A DNA stretch of 61,472 nucleotides from Candidatus Omnitrophota bacterium (GCA_026416665.1 JAOAET010000046.1:1-61472), one strand, 5' to 3'. Shown: positions 8,199-16,940, numbered from the stretch's first letter. Program-made: numbers and translations. The notes: generated from the sequence alone by a model not told the origin.

Positions 8199-9065
8199 AT
8201 GTCTATGGAGAAAACATGTATTTTCTGTAATAGTTCAGAATTTAAGGTAGTATTTAGAGAAATAAAAGCCGATATAGTAAGATGTAAAAAATGTGGTCAT
8301 ATCTTCTCAACTTGGAATCAACCACAAGATTATGACGCATATTTTGGCAATACAGTAGAAGATATTAACCAAGAGACTATTTTCTGGTTTTCTGATGCCC
8401 ACCGTTTAATGTATAATCAATTTTGTCAGAGGTTTATTAAAAAAAGCAGTGGAAGACTTCTTGATTTTGGTTGTGGACTTGGGTATTTTCTTAAAGAGAT
8501 GTCTAATTTCCCTCAATGGGATAGTTGGGGTTGTGAGATTTCACCTGTTGCCGTTAATTTCGCTAAAAAAAGATTAGGATTAAATAAAATTGTTTGTAGT
8601 AAGATTCAAAATCTGGGATTTGCTAAGGAGAGTTTTGATATTATTACGCTATGGGATGTTATTGAATATATACCTGATCCCTGGCCCATTCTTTACTGTT
8701 TGTATAATTTATTAAAACCAAAAGGTATGCTCTTTCTACACACCCCGAACATCCATATTCAATTACCAATTGCAAGACTAACTAAAATGCTTTTTGGGTT
8801 ACGGAAGGATTTTCATTATCTAGAGGCAACTGACCACATACATCATTATTCTGCAGATACTATTACAAAACTTCTTAAACAAGTAGAATTTGAACGCATT
8901 GTTTTTCATCACTTTGTTCCTATTCAAGGCGTAGCTGGTAGTAAAAGTAAAACACTTATCTTCCTAAAAAATTTATGGTATTATTCTTCGGTTTTATTGT
9001 TCTACTCTTCCTTAAAAAAGATAAATCTGGACAATCTTTTTGTAGCAGCTTATAAATCGGCTTAA
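8199..9065 (+). CDS. Zinc-ribbon class I SAM-dependent methyltransferase
   Basis: The N-terminus carries a zinc ribbon (Cys7, Cys10, Cys29, Cys32) followed at about 87-101 by a Rossmann motif I (LLDFGCGLGYFLKEM), an acidic strand and an LWDVIEYIPDP motif near 160. This matches Methyltransf_11/23 proteins often found in glycan and antigen clusters, where they methylate sugars or other small molecules. No strong Shine-Dalgarno precedes it; two ATGs (8199 and 8205) are possible. It follows tRNA-Ala and precedes the AmmeMemoRadiSam genes by 8 bases. The substrate is unknown. Confidence 0.8.
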   Translation: MSMEKTCIFCNSSEFKVVFREIKADIVRCKKCGHIFSTWNQPQDYDAYFGNTVEDINQETIFWFSDAHRLMYNQFCQRFIKKSSGRLLDFGCGLGYFLKEMSNFPQWDSWGCEISPVAVNFAKKRLGLNKIVCSKIQNLGFAKESFDIITLWDVIEYIPDPWPILYCLYNLLKPKGMLFLHTPNIHIQLPIARLTKMLFGLRKDFHYLEATDHIHHYSADTITKLLKQVEFERIVFHHFVPIQGVAGSKSKTLIFLKNLWYYSSVLLFYSSLKKINLDNLFVAAYKSA

Positions 9066-9073
9066 TTTTAGTA

Positions 9074-10174
9074 ATGAATAGACGTAAATTGTTAAAACTA
9101 ATTTTTATTATTAGTTTAATTTATTATTCAACTACAAATAATGCTATTTCAATAGAGAAACAGGTTGAAGAAAAAGCGCTTTTTTGGGAAAGACTAAAAA
9201 GTAACTTTGTGCAATGCAAGCTATGTCCACGCTACTGTATAATTTTGCCAGGTAAAAGAGGTTATTGTCGTGTGCGTGAAAATCAAAATGGAGAACTATT
9301 TGCCCTCTCTTATGGTAAACCTGTTGCCTTGCATGTTGACCCGATAGAGAAAAAGCCATTTTTTCACTTTTTTCCGGGCACAACGGTTTTATCTTTAGCC
9401 ACCGCGGGTTGTAATCTACATTGCAAATTCTGTCAAAATTGGCAGATTTCTCAGAGTTCTGTAGAAGAATTAGATTATCAAAAGTTAACTGCGGAAGAGA
9501 TAATTAGACAAGCAAAGTCGGTCCATACACCCAGTATTGCCTTTACCTATACTGAACCGACTGTATTTTTTGAATATATGTTAGAAATAGCCAAAAAAGC
9601 AAAGGAAAAAGGTTTTTATACCTGTATGCATTCAAATGGCTATATTAACCCAGAGCCACTACGGCAATTAGCCAAATACCTTGATGCAGCTAATATTGAC
9701 CTTAAAGGGTTTTCTGAACAATATTATTCCAAAATCTGTGAAGGAAGTCTTGCACCTGTTTTAGCCTCTTTAAAGATACTAAAGGAAGAAGGAGTCCATC
9801 TTGAGATTACCAATCTTTTAATTTCCGGTTATAATGATGACCGTAAGACTTTACGCAAGATGTGTTTGTGGATTAAAGAACAGTTAGGAGAAGATACACC
9901 TTTACATTTTAGTCGGGCATATCCGATGTATAAACTTCCTGGGATTGTGCCTACTCCGGTAGAATTATTAGAAGAAGCCCAGCGTATTGCCTATGAGTGT
10001 GGGTTAAAGTATGTATATATTGGTAATGTCCCAGGGCATTTTGGTGAGCATACGGTTTGTCCTGAATGTAAAAAGATTATTATAAAACGTATAGGCTATA
10101 CGATAAAAGAGATGCACATAAAAGATGGAAGGTGTGCCTTTTGCAGATGCACTATTCATGGTAGATGGGAATAA
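9074..10174 (+). CDS. amrS: AmmeMemoRadiSam system radical SAM enzyme (AmrS) with N-terminal export or anchor signal
   Basis: It is a radical SAM enzyme with Cys113-x3-Cys117-x2-Cys120 for the SAM-binding [4Fe-4S] cluster, preceded by a four-cysteine N-terminal motif (Cys48, 51, 55, 65) and followed by a C-terminal CxxC plus CxxC zinc-like knuckle. These are hallmarks of the AmrS family, which co-occurs with Memo and AMMECR1 and whose reaction is unknown. Unusually it begins MNRRKLLK then about 12 very hydrophobic residues before the conserved domain: RRKLLK resembles a twin-arginine motif, though the stretch could be a plain membrane anchor. Its stop overlaps the start of the Memo-AMMECR1 gene (TAATG). 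Confidence 0.88.
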   Translation: MNRRKLLKLIFIISLIYYSTTNNAISIEKQVEEKALFWERLKSNFVQCKLCPRYCIILPGKRGYCRVRENQNGELFALSYGKPVALHVDPIEKKPFFHFFPGTTVLSLATAGCNLHCKFCQNWQISQSSVEELDYQKLTAEEIIRQAKSVHTPSIAFTYTEPTVFFEYMLEIAKKAKEKGFYTCMHSNGYINPEPLRQLAKYLDAANIDLKGFSEQYYSKICEGSLAPVLASLKILKEEGVHLEITNLLISGYNDDRKTLRKMCLWIKEQLGEDTPLHFSRAYPMYKLPGIVPTPVELLEEAQRIAYECGLKYVYIGNVPGHFGEHTVCPECKKIIIKRIGYTIKEMHIKDGRCAFCRCTIHGRWE

Positions 10175-11679
10175 TGAGAAAGATAATCTGTATTTTGTTT
10201 ATACTGGTATATTTTTTACAACTTGCTTGGGCAGATGAAGATGTGCGTATTCCTGTTGTAGATGGGATTTTTTATCCTAAAGATAAAGAAGAATTAAAAC
10301 TGAAGATAGAGGATTTATTAAAAAATAGTAACCAAGAAAAAGAATCTCTCACAGAGATATTTGCGGTTATAGTTCCACATGCAGGTTATACTTATTCTGG
10401 ACAGACCGCTGCTTACTGCTATGGACAATTACGCGCAAGAAAATACAAGACAGTAGTAGTTTTGGCTCCAGTTCACTACCACACCTTAAGAGGAGTAAGT
10501 GTTTGGCCAAAAGGGAAATTTCGAACACCTTTAGGAGATATCTTAATAGATAATGAATTTGCAAGTAAACTCTTAAATAAAACACCGGTTATTTCTATAA
10601 GCAAAGAAGTCTTTGATAGAGAACACACTTTAGAAGTGCAACTGCCTTTTTTGCAGAGTGTGCTTAGTGATTTTAAACTTGTGCCAATTATGGTAGGAGA
10701 ATGTTCTTATTCTGACTGTCAAAAAATTTGTCATTTTTTAAAAGAGGCAATAGGTCAGAGAAAAGATGTTTTAGTAGTTGCTTCCACAGATATGTATCAT
10801 GGTTATGATTGGCAACAGGCAGATGTTGTTGACCGTCTTACCTTATCCTATTTGCAGACAATGGATGTAAAAGGTCTTTACGATGGTCTAATCCAAAACA
10901 AACTACAACTCTGCGGTGGGTATGCAGTGGTAATTGCTATGCTATTGGCTAAAGAATTAGCTTATAACCAAGCACAATTAATACATTATACTAATTCTGC
11001 AGAAGTAACCAAACAAAAAATTGTTGGACAGTGGACAGTAGGTTACGGTAGCGTTATAATAGGAAAAAAAGAGACAAAACAGCCAGATTCAAAAACTCTG
11101 CAAACACAAGAGGTAGATATGTTGTTAAATAATCAACAAAAAAAACGACTACTACAAATAGCACGACAAACTATTGAAGAATATTTAAGAACACATCGGA
11201 TTTTAGAATTTGAAGAGCAAGATGCAACACTTAATAAAAATATGGGGGCATTTGTTACCTTGCACAAATTTGGGCAATTGCGTGGCTGTATAGGAAATTT
11301 ATCAGCAAATAAACCTTTGTATTTAACTGTTCGTGATATGGCAATTGAGGCAGCAACGGGTGACCCGCGTTTTACACCAGTAAATACCAAGGAGTTATCT
11401 GATATTGAAATAGAAATATCTGTTCTGTCTCCCCTTAAACGAGTGGTTTCTGCTGACGAAATTAAAATACCTGGTCACGGGGTATTAGTACGTAGGGGAT
11501 TTTATAGCGGAGTATTCTTGCCACAAGTTGCTTCAGAGACAGGTTGGTCTAAAGAGGAATTTCTGGATAACCTTTGTGCACATAAGGCAGGCCTTCCTGC
11601 GGACGCCTGGAAAGATCCATCTACCGAACTTTACATCTTCACTGCTGAGGTATTTTCAGAGAAAAATTTTGATAAATAA
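10174..11679 (+). CDS. Memo-AMMECR1 fusion (AmmeMemoRadiSam proteins B and A) with signal peptide
   Basis: Two domains are fused: a Memo domain (about 25-300) and an AMMECR1 domain (about 320-500). The three Memo site residues are kept: His69 in PHAGYTYSG, His101 in APVHYH and Cys247 in LCGGYAV. The AMMECR1 signature LRGCIG lies at 369-374. The start at 10174 (TAATG overlap with amrS) gives a textbook Sec signal peptide: MRK, a hydrophobic core and AWA before Asp21. ATG 10165 would only add three residues. An exported Memo is unusual; eukaryotic Memo is cytosolic. Tight coupling with amrS and the signals on both suggest they act together outside the cytoplasm. Confidence 0.9.
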   Translation: MRKIICILFILVYFLQLAWADEDVRIPVVDGIFYPKDKEELKLKIEDLLKNSNQEKESLTEIFAVIVPHAGYTYSGQTAAYCYGQLRARKYKTVVVLAPVHYHTLRGVSVWPKGKFRTPLGDILIDNEFASKLLNKTPVISISKEVFDREHTLEVQLPFLQSVLSDFKLVPIMVGECSYSDCQKICHFLKEAIGQRKDVLVVASTDMYHGYDWQQADVVDRLTLSYLQTMDVKGLYDGLIQNKLQLCGGYAVVIAMLLAKELAYNQAQLIHYTNSAEVTKQKIVGQWTVGYGSVIIGKKETKQPDSKTLQTQEVDMLLNNQQKKRLLQIARQTIEEYLRTHRILEFEEQDATLNKNMGAFVTLHKFGQLRGCIGNLSANKPLYLTVRDMAIEAATGDPRFTPVNTKELSDIEIEISVLSPLKRVVSADEIKIPGHGVLVRRGFYSGVFLPQVASETGWSKEEFLDNLCAHKAGLPADAWKDPSTELYIFTAEVFSEKNFDK

Positions 11680-11726
11680 TTTTCTTAATAAAATTTTAAA
11701 TTTTTAATTATCTACATTAGCTGCCA

Positions 11727-12362
11727 ATGATTTCATTATTAGGTATTTTTATAGCAGGGATAATTTTTGCTAGTGGTCCTTGTTTAGCAAGTTGTGGTGC
11801 ATTGTTAGTAAGTATGATTTCTGGGACAGCTAAAACTACCTCTGAGGCATTATTTTTTTATACCATATTTAGCCTTTCACGCATACTTGGTTATTTGGTT
11901 ATAGGTATCTTAGTATTTTACCTTGGGCAGATAACTATTAACCGTTTATTAAATTTTAATTTTAATCTACTGGCTTCAGCTTTTTTGGGAATAATTGCAA
12001 TCTTAATGCTTCTGGGAAGAAACATTACCTTAAAGGCCTTTGTTACTGTTCAGAAGATTTTGCTTAAAGGTATTATTTTTAGTCCATTTTCCTTAGGGCT
12101 ATTGTATGGTTTTTTGCCCTGTGTTCCTTTTTTAGGATTTATTTCATATCTTGGACTTATCTCTAAGGACATCAAAGAACTTTTAGGAAGAATCCTTATA
12201 TTTGGCTTAGGAACATTTTGTTCTCCTTTATTGTTATTAACTATCCTGGTGGGCTCAATAGGGAAATTTATTCGAAGACAAAGAGTTTCGGTCCAGCGGG
12301 TAATTGAGATAGTAGGCGGCATAATTCTTTTAATTTTGGCTATCGGCCTTTTAGTAAAGTAA
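11727..12362 (+). CDS. CcdA/DsbD-like membrane protein (sulfite exporter TauE/SafE, DsbD_2 type)
   Basis: This 211-residue protein has about six membrane helices. Cys19 and Cys23 lie in helix 1 (FASGPCLASCG) and Cys132 in helix 4 (GFLPCVPFLG), the two internally repeated, proline-flanked cysteine positions of CcdA/DsbD. Family members pass electrons from cytoplasmic thioredoxin to thiol proteins on the far side of the membrane; some relatives are called TauE/SafE-like. Its place 47 bases after two apparently exported AmmeMemoRadiSam genes suggests, by inference, that it feeds reductant to them. A role in general thiol-disulphide exchange or metal handling is equally possible. Confidence 0.75.
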   Translation: MISLLGIFIAGIIFASGPCLASCGALLVSMISGTAKTTSEALFFYTIFSLSRILGYLVIGILVFYLGQITINRLLNFNFNLLASAFLGIIAILMLLGRNITLKAFVTVQKILLKGIIFSPFSLGLLYGFLPCVPFLGFISYLGLISKDIKELLGRILIFGLGTFCSPLLLLTILVGSIGKFIRRQRVSVQRVIEIVGGIILLILAIGLLVK

Positions 12363-12363
12363 T

Positions 12364-13104
12364 ATGCATAGATTTTTTTGTGTTTCTCAGAATATTAAAA
12401 AGGGACAAGCTTTCCTTGACGACCCCGTCCAATTACATCACTTACGCAATGTCTTGCGCTTTAAGGTTGGTTTTCAGGCAGTTATTCTTGATGAGAAAGG
12501 TAATGTCTACCAAGCTTATTTAAAATCCTTAACTAGCCAGCAAGCAGTATTCTGTCTTAAGGAGCTTTCTTTACCGAAAGTCTCTTCTTCTGTTTATCGT
12601 GCTATTGCTTGTGCACTGCCGAAGAAATCAAAATTTGATGAGATTATTGATAAATTAATTCAACTAGGAATAGAACGCATTATCCCTATGCAGACTGAAA
12701 GAGTAGTAGTGCATTTAGAAGAGAAAGATAAACAAAAGAAATATAAGCGTTGGCAACAGATTGCCTTAAACGCTGTTCGTCAATGTCAAAGAAATACCAT
12801 ACCAATTATTGATAAGGTTATGGATTTTAAAGAAGTGCTTAAGCTTCCAGGTTTTGACCTTAAACTTATTCCTCATCTTCAAGAAGGTTGTCTTCCTCTG
12901 CAAGAAGTTTTTAACAGAACTACTTTTAAAAGCTGTTTATGTCTAATTGGACCAGAAGGAGATTTCACACCAGAAGAAATCTCTTTAGCCAAAGAGGCAA
13001 AATTTACCCCTGTTTCTTTCGGTGATAATATTTTGCGTGTTGAGACTGCCTGTTTATACATAGCAAGCATATTGAATTATGAATTACAGAAAAAAAACAG
13101 TTAA
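12364..13104 (+). CDS. rsmE: 16S rRNA (uracil-1498-N3)-methyltransferase
   Basis: The N-terminal PUA-like domain contains HHLRNVLRFKVG (about 22-35) and the C-terminal SPOUT domain carries the SAM-binding knot LIGPEGDFTPEE (about 196-207) and GDNILRVETA near the end. Length (246) is typical. The enzyme methylates U1498 of 16S rRNA in the 30S decoding region. It starts 1 base after the upstream stop and overlaps mtaB by 26 bases, a pairing of translation-related modification genes that continues with rpsU. Confidence 0.93.
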   Translation: MHRFFCVSQNIKKGQAFLDDPVQLHHLRNVLRFKVGFQAVILDEKGNVYQAYLKSLTSQQAVFCLKELSLPKVSSSVYRAIACALPKKSKFDEIIDKLIQLGIERIIPMQTERVVVHLEEKDKQKKYKRWQQIALNAVRQCQRNTIPIIDKVMDFKEVLKLPGFDLKLIPHLQEGCLPLQEVFNRTTFKSCLCLIGPEGDFTPEEISLAKEAKFTPVSFGDNILRVETACLYIASILNYELQKKNS

Positions 13105-14371
13105 GTTTTATACTTTGGGATGTAAGGTCAATCAATATGAAACCCAAGAAATCCGGGAGCAGTTTTTAAAAGCTGGTTTTAAGGAAATACAGGATACACA
13201 GCCAGCTGATGTATATATTATAAATACTTGCACAGTCACCCAAAAAGCAGATAAAGAATCACTGTATTATATACGTCTTGCACACCGACAAAATCCGCAG
13301 GGGTTTGTCGTTGTTACTGGTTGTCTTGCTCAGCTTGATAGAGAAATCTGTAAGGAACAAGCCGGAGTTTCGTTAGTTGTCCCTCAGCAGCAAAAGCCAC
13401 AATTATTTAAAAAGGTATTGCAAAAGATACATTTTAAACCACCTTATTCTTTTTCAAATTTACAGTCGGGAATTTCTTTTTTTTATGGACATAGCCGAGC
13501 CTTTGTTAAGGTTCAAGATGGTTGTAATAATCTCTGTAGCTACTGTCGTGTTCCTTTGGCTAGAGGTAGATCTCGCAGCCGTCCTCTTAAAGAAATAGTA
13601 GAAGAGGTAAGACGTTTAACTGATGCTGGTTATAAAGAAATTGTTCTAACGGGTATCTGTTTAGGTAGCTATGGAAGAGATTTAAAACCAAAGGAAGACA
13701 TTGTTAGTCTTATTGAGAATTTTGAGAAAATAGATGGGCTTATTCGTATACGTTTAAGCTCTATTGAGGCACAAGACATAACAGCACACTTAATTAAAAA
13801 AATTGCAGAAAAGTCAAAGCTTTGCCGGCATTTACATATTCCCATTCAAAGCGGTGATGACAAAATCCTCAGCCGAATGGGAAGAAGTTTTAAAAGAAGT
13901 CAGTATCTTGAACTCTTCAATAAATTAAGAACAGCGGTTCCTGAAATTGGCCTGACTACAGATGTTATGGTAGGTTTTCCTGGTGAAACTGAACAAAATT
14001 TTCAGAATACCATTTCTCTTTTAGAACAGATGTTACCATTACGTTGTCATATCTTTGGTTTCAGTGCGCGTGCAGCAACAAAGGCTTATTGCATGAAAGA
14101 CACAATAGAAGTTGACAAAATTAAAGCACGCAGTGGATATTTAAGGCAAATAGCAAGACAGTTAAGCCACAAATACCTACGATGCTGCATTGGTTTTTGT
14201 CAAGAAGTCCTTCTGGAAAGTTATACTGACAGTTCCCGAAGGTATGTGCAAGGCTACACCGATACTTACATCAATGTGCATTTAGCGGCTAAGAAACTTA
14301 AACTTAATGATATAGTTAAAGTTAAACTAGTTGAGGTTAAAGATGGTTTTATGCAAGCAAGTTTGTTATAA
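13079..14371 (+). CDS. mtaB: tRNA N6-threonylcarbamoyladenosine(37) methylthiotransferase
   Basis: Three parts are visible: an N-terminal UPF0004 domain with Cys residues in TLGCKVNQYE, NTCTVT and VTGCLAQ for an auxiliary [4Fe-4S] cluster, a radical SAM core with CNNLCSYC (CxxxCxxC), and a C-terminal TRAM-like domain. The KVQDGCNNLCSYCRVPLARG form and length (430) match MtaB rather than MiaB or RimO. The enzyme adds a methylthio group to t6A37 in ANN-decoding tRNAs. The start overlaps rsmE by 26 bases without a strong ribosome-binding site, so expression probably depends on coupling. Confidence 0.9.
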   Translation: MNYRKKTVKFYTLGCKVNQYETQEIREQFLKAGFKEIQDTQPADVYIINTCTVTQKADKESLYYIRLAHRQNPQGFVVVTGCLAQLDREICKEQAGVSLVVPQQQKPQLFKKVLQKIHFKPPYSFSNLQSGISFFYGHSRAFVKVQDGCNNLCSYCRVPLARGRSRSRPLKEIVEEVRRLTDAGYKEIVLTGICLGSYGRDLKPKEDIVSLIENFEKIDGLIRIRLSSIEAQDITAHLIKKIAEKSKLCRHLHIPIQSGDDKILSRMGRSFKRSQYLELFNKLRTAVPEIGLTTDVMVGFPGETEQNFQNTISLLEQMLPLRCHIFGFSARAATKAYCMKDTIEVDKIKARSGYLRQIARQLSHKYLRCCIGFCQEVLLESYTDSSRRYVQGYTDTYINVHLAAKKLKLNDIVKVKLVEVKDGFMQASLL

Positions 14372-14409
14372 TACTGTGTTAAAAAGATATAGCAAAAGGG
14401 CGTTTTCCA

Positions 14410-14438
14410 TTGACACTAAAGAGTTATCGTGATATATT
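14410..14438 (+). promoter_or_regulatory. Sigma70-type promoter for rpsU
   Basis: A perfect TTGACA at 14410-14415 and TATATT at 14433-14438 are separated by 17 bases, about 50 bases before the rpsU start codon. It is among the closest matches to consensus in the window, as expected for a ribosomal protein gene. Confidence 0.75.
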
Positions 14439-14488
14439 ATTTTCCGGGGTAGTTAATTGTATAAAATAAAAGAAAGGGGTTGATTACT

Positions 14489-14650
14489 GTGCCAAAGGTT
14501 GAGATTAAAGAAGGTGAATCTTTTGAAGCAGCTATGCGCAAATTCAAGCGCCAGATTGAACAGGAAGGCATTTTGCGCGAGTTACGCGACCGCAAACATT
14601 ATCAAAAACCTAGTGAAAAACGCCGTAAAAAAATGCGGGAACGTCGGTAG
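14489..14650 (+). CDS. rpsU: 30S ribosomal protein S21
   Basis: A GTG-started ORF of 53 codons encodes [20 protein letters not shown] and ends in a very basic tail (RRKKMRERR), the full S21 pattern with an N-terminal strand and an Arg/Lys-rich C-terminus. A good Shine-Dalgarno (AGAAAGGGG, 14471-14479) lies upstream. S21 is a small-subunit protein near the anti-Shine-Dalgarno that helps mRNA initiation. The gene is easily missed because of its size and GTG start. It follows rsmE and mtaB, other translation genes. Confidence 0.93.
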   Translation: MPKVEIKEGESFEAAMRKFKRQIEQEGILRELRDRKHYQKPSEKRRKKMRERR

Positions 14651-14653
14651 GTT

Positions 14654-15577
14654 ATGGGCTTAGCAATTTCTACTTCCTGGAATGCCTTCCGACATACAGG
14701 CGCCCTATCTATTGTCTCTGAGATTGTGGCGCTTAATTTTTTTGAGATTGAGTTAAGTTTTAATCTTTCTTATGAAATAGTTGAACAGTTTGCGGGACTA
14801 GTTGAACGTAAAAAAATACAAGTGGTAAGTCTTCACAACTTTTGTCCTTATCCCGAAGAATTACCTCGTGAGCGTGCTCTTCCAGATTGTTTTTCATTGG
14901 CTTCTCCTAATCAAGAGGAAAGAAAACATGCAGTACAATTAACTAAACGCACGATAGATACGGCTGCAAGTTTGGCAGCAAAATGTGTAGTTTTACATCT
15001 GGGGAGAGTGGAGATTCCTGATTATACAAAGGAACTTATTCTCTTGTATGAGCAGGGGCAAAAAGACAGTTTACAGTTTAAACAGATACGCAGTGATATC
15101 CAAATAGAACGCGCCCAAAATAGTTCTATATACTTCGAACAGGCATTGGTCAGCCTTGATGAATTACAGGAGTATGCCAGCAGAAAGGATATTTTATTAG
15201 CGGTGGAGACGCGTTTTTATTATCGGGAGATACCCAATTTAGAAGAGCTCAAAATTATTCTCCAACGCTTCAGAAATTCGAATGTTCGTTATTGGCATGA
15301 TACAGGTCATGCCCAAGTAATGGAGAATTTAGGATTCTACAGACACCTTGACTTTTTAGAGGTCGGTTCTCAAGCTTTAGCAGGGATGCATTTACATAAT
15401 TTAATTGGTTGTCAGGACCATCAACCACCCCATAAGGGTATATTAGATTTTGGTTTTTTAGTTGATTATTTTTCCAAAGACACCTTAAAAGTTATGGAAG
15501 TGCATCATCCCGCAACAGCAGAAGAAATTCAAGAAAGTAAAAAAAAGTTAGAGGAGTTATTCCGTGCCAAGCTTTAA
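14654..15577 (+). CDS. Sugar phosphate isomerase/epimerase-like TIM-barrel protein (AP_endonuc_2 family)
   Basis: The 307-residue protein has the xylose isomerase-like TIM-barrel pattern: a start strand (LAISTSWNAFRH), KCVVLHLGRVE at about 114-124 and a VETRFYYREIPN strand near 184-195, then WHDTGHA with metal-binding His and Asp around 215. These residues normally bind one or two divalent metals. Such proteins isomerise sugars or act as endonuclease IV-like enzymes; substrate is not predictable. It starts 3 bases after rpsU and overlaps the next Memo gene by 14 bases. Confidence 0.75.
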   Translation: MGLAISTSWNAFRHTGALSIVSEIVALNFFEIELSFNLSYEIVEQFAGLVERKKIQVVSLHNFCPYPEELPRERALPDCFSLASPNQEERKHAVQLTKRTIDTAASLAAKCVVLHLGRVEIPDYTKELILLYEQGQKDSLQFKQIRSDIQIERAQNSSIYFEQALVSLDELQEYASRKDILLAVETRFYYREIPNLEELKIILQRFRNSNVRYWHDTGHAQVMENLGFYRHLDFLEVGSQALAGMHLHNLIGCQDHQPPHKGILDFGFLVDYFSKDTLKVMEVHHPATAEEIQESKKKLEELFRAKL

Positions 15578-16388
15578 CATACGCCAACCAACAGTCGCAG
15601 GGTCATTTTATCCTGAACAATCTAACGTTCTTGTAAGACAGCTACAGCAACTTATCCCCAAGCAGATTAAATTGCGTCAGTGTATTGGTTGTATGTTGCC
15701 ACACGCAGGTTATATGTATTCAGGAAAAGTAGCTGCATTGACCATCAGTTGTATAAAGATACCCAAGACAGTAATACTCTTAGGTCCAAAGCACCACGAA
15801 CTTGGACAAGCTTATTTTAGCATATGGGCAAAAGGAGCTTGGAAGACACCACTAGGAGAGGTTTTGATAGATGAGCAGTTCACCCAGCAACTACTTAGTG
15901 AAAGTGGCCTTTTCTTAGAAGATATCCGTCCACATCTACCGGAACATTCCTTAGAGGTACAGCTTCCTTTTTTACAATATTTGAGAGCGGATGTGCAGAT
16001 TGTGCCAATTGCTGTCTCAAGCCCACAAACAAGCTATTTAGAAAAAGCAGCTGAAAAACTTTCCTATGTTATTAAAAATACCCAAAAAAAAGAAGAGTAC
16101 TTAATTTTGGCCAGTTCTGATATGAACCACTTTCAGTCACAGGAAATTACTAAGAAGAAAGACAGTTATGCGATAGAGAAGATACTTAGTCTTGACCCAT
16201 TGGGTCTGCTTGACGTAGTTAAACGATATGATATATCAATGTGTGGTTTTGAGCCAGTAGCTTTGATGCTAATGACTGCTAGGATACTAGGTGCACATCA
16301 TGCAGAGTTAGTCAGTTATGCTACAAGTGGTGATATAACTGGTGATTATTCCGAAGTAGTAGCATATGCCGGTGTAATTGTATATTAA
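15564..16388 (+). CDS. amrB: AmmeMemoRadiSam protein B (Memo), second copy without signal peptide
   Basis: This is a stand-alone Memo protein of 274 residues with the conserved site residues His47 (LPHAGYMYSG), His77/His78 (GPKHH) and Cys227 (SMCGFEP). It starts at a GTG with GAGGAG 8 bases upstream and has no signal peptide, unlike the Memo-AMMECR1 fusion at 10174, so it should be cytoplasmic. No AmrS or AMMECR1 gene lies directly beside it. The family belongs to the LigB-like dioxygenase superfamily, but its biochemical role is not established. Confidence 0.9.
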   Translation: MPSFNIRQPTVAGSFYPEQSNVLVRQLQQLIPKQIKLRQCIGCMLPHAGYMYSGKVAALTISCIKIPKTVILLGPKHHELGQAYFSIWAKGAWKTPLGEVLIDEQFTQQLLSESGLFLEDIRPHLPEHSLEVQLPFLQYLRADVQIVPIAVSSPQTSYLEKAAEKLSYVIKNTQKKEEYLILASSDMNHFQSQEITKKKDSYAIEKILSLDPLGLLDVVKRYDISMCGFEPVALMLMTARILGAHHAELVSYATSGDITGDYSEVVAYAGVIVY

Positions 16389-16401
16389 CAAGGAAGGGAT
16401 T

Positions 16402-16752
16402 ATGGAAGAACAGGAAAAACATATTGATGAGGCCTGGAAAGAGAAAATTGATAAGGAACGACAACAGGAAAAACAGAATTCTGATACTAGTAACCAAGAG
16501 GGTTTTGAAGCAAACTTTAGTTTTTTTATTAGTACACTTGCCTTGCAGGCATCTATTGCTATGGGAGTAATTGACAATCCTGTGACTCAGCAAAAGGAAG
16601 AGAATTTAAACCAGGCAAAACTTATTATTGATACCTTGGGTATTTTAAAAGAAAAGACAAAGGGTAATCTTACTGCAGAAGAGGAAAGTCTTTTAGAAAA
16701 TATTCTTTACCAATTACGCACACAATATATTACCAAAGTAAGAGAAAGGTAA
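16402..16752 (+). CDS. DUF1844 domain-containing protein
   Basis: A highly charged N-terminal third (Glu/Lys/Gln-rich) leads to the DUF1844 core: FSFFISTLALQASIAMGVID at about 43-62 followed by NQAKLIIDTLGILKEKTKGNL. The function of the family is unknown. The start at 16402 is preferred over an upstream TTG at 16378 because AAGGAAGGG sits just ahead of it. It lies between a Memo gene and a Trm112-like gene. Confidence 0.85.
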   Translation: MEEQEKHIDEAWKEKIDKERQQEKQNSDTSNQEGFEANFSFFISTLALQASIAMGVIDNPVTQQKEENLNQAKLIIDTLGILKEKTKGNLTAEEESLLENILYQLRTQYITKVRER

Positions 16753-16754
16753 AT

Positions 16755-16910
16755 ATGCTTGACAGAGAACTTTTATCTATTCTTATCTGCCCTGCTTGTC
16801 GGGGCGAAGTCAAAGAAGAAGAAAATAAAATTGTTTGCACCAAATGTAAAAGGAAATATCCAATTTGTGACGGTGTTCCGATAATGCTGATAGAGGAAGC
16901 AGAGCAATAA
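16755..16910 (+). CDS. Trm112-like zinc ribbon protein
   Basis: This 51-residue ORF begins [20 protein letters not shown] and has a CPxC plus CTKC zinc ribbon (Cys12, Cys15, Cys28, Cys31), ending in the conserved [11 protein letters not shown] motif. This is the bacterial YcaR/Trm112 family. Eukaryotic and archaeal relatives activate methyltransferases; the bacterial role is not well defined. It starts 2 bases after the DUF1844 stop. Confidence 0.9.
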   Translation: MLDRELLSILICPACRGEVKEEENKIVCTKCKRKYPICDGVPIMLIEEAEQ

Positions 16911-16922
16911 CCCGGTTAAAGA

Positions 16923-16940
16923 TTTTCTATTTTTAGAAAA
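16923..16940 (+). repeat. 7-bp inverted repeat immediately before the aroQ start
   Basis: TTTTCTA and TAGAAAA are exact inverted copies around a TTTT loop, ending one base before the ATG at 16942. The hairpin occupies the place where a Shine-Dalgarno would normally be, and none is visible there. Confidence 0.45.

Noticed and set aside
8183-8205. TTGACATAGATATTTATGTCTATGG as a promoter or operator before the methyltransferase gene
   Set aside because: The inverted repeat overlaps the start codon and no -10 element lies at a suitable distance, so no support beyond the repeat itself.
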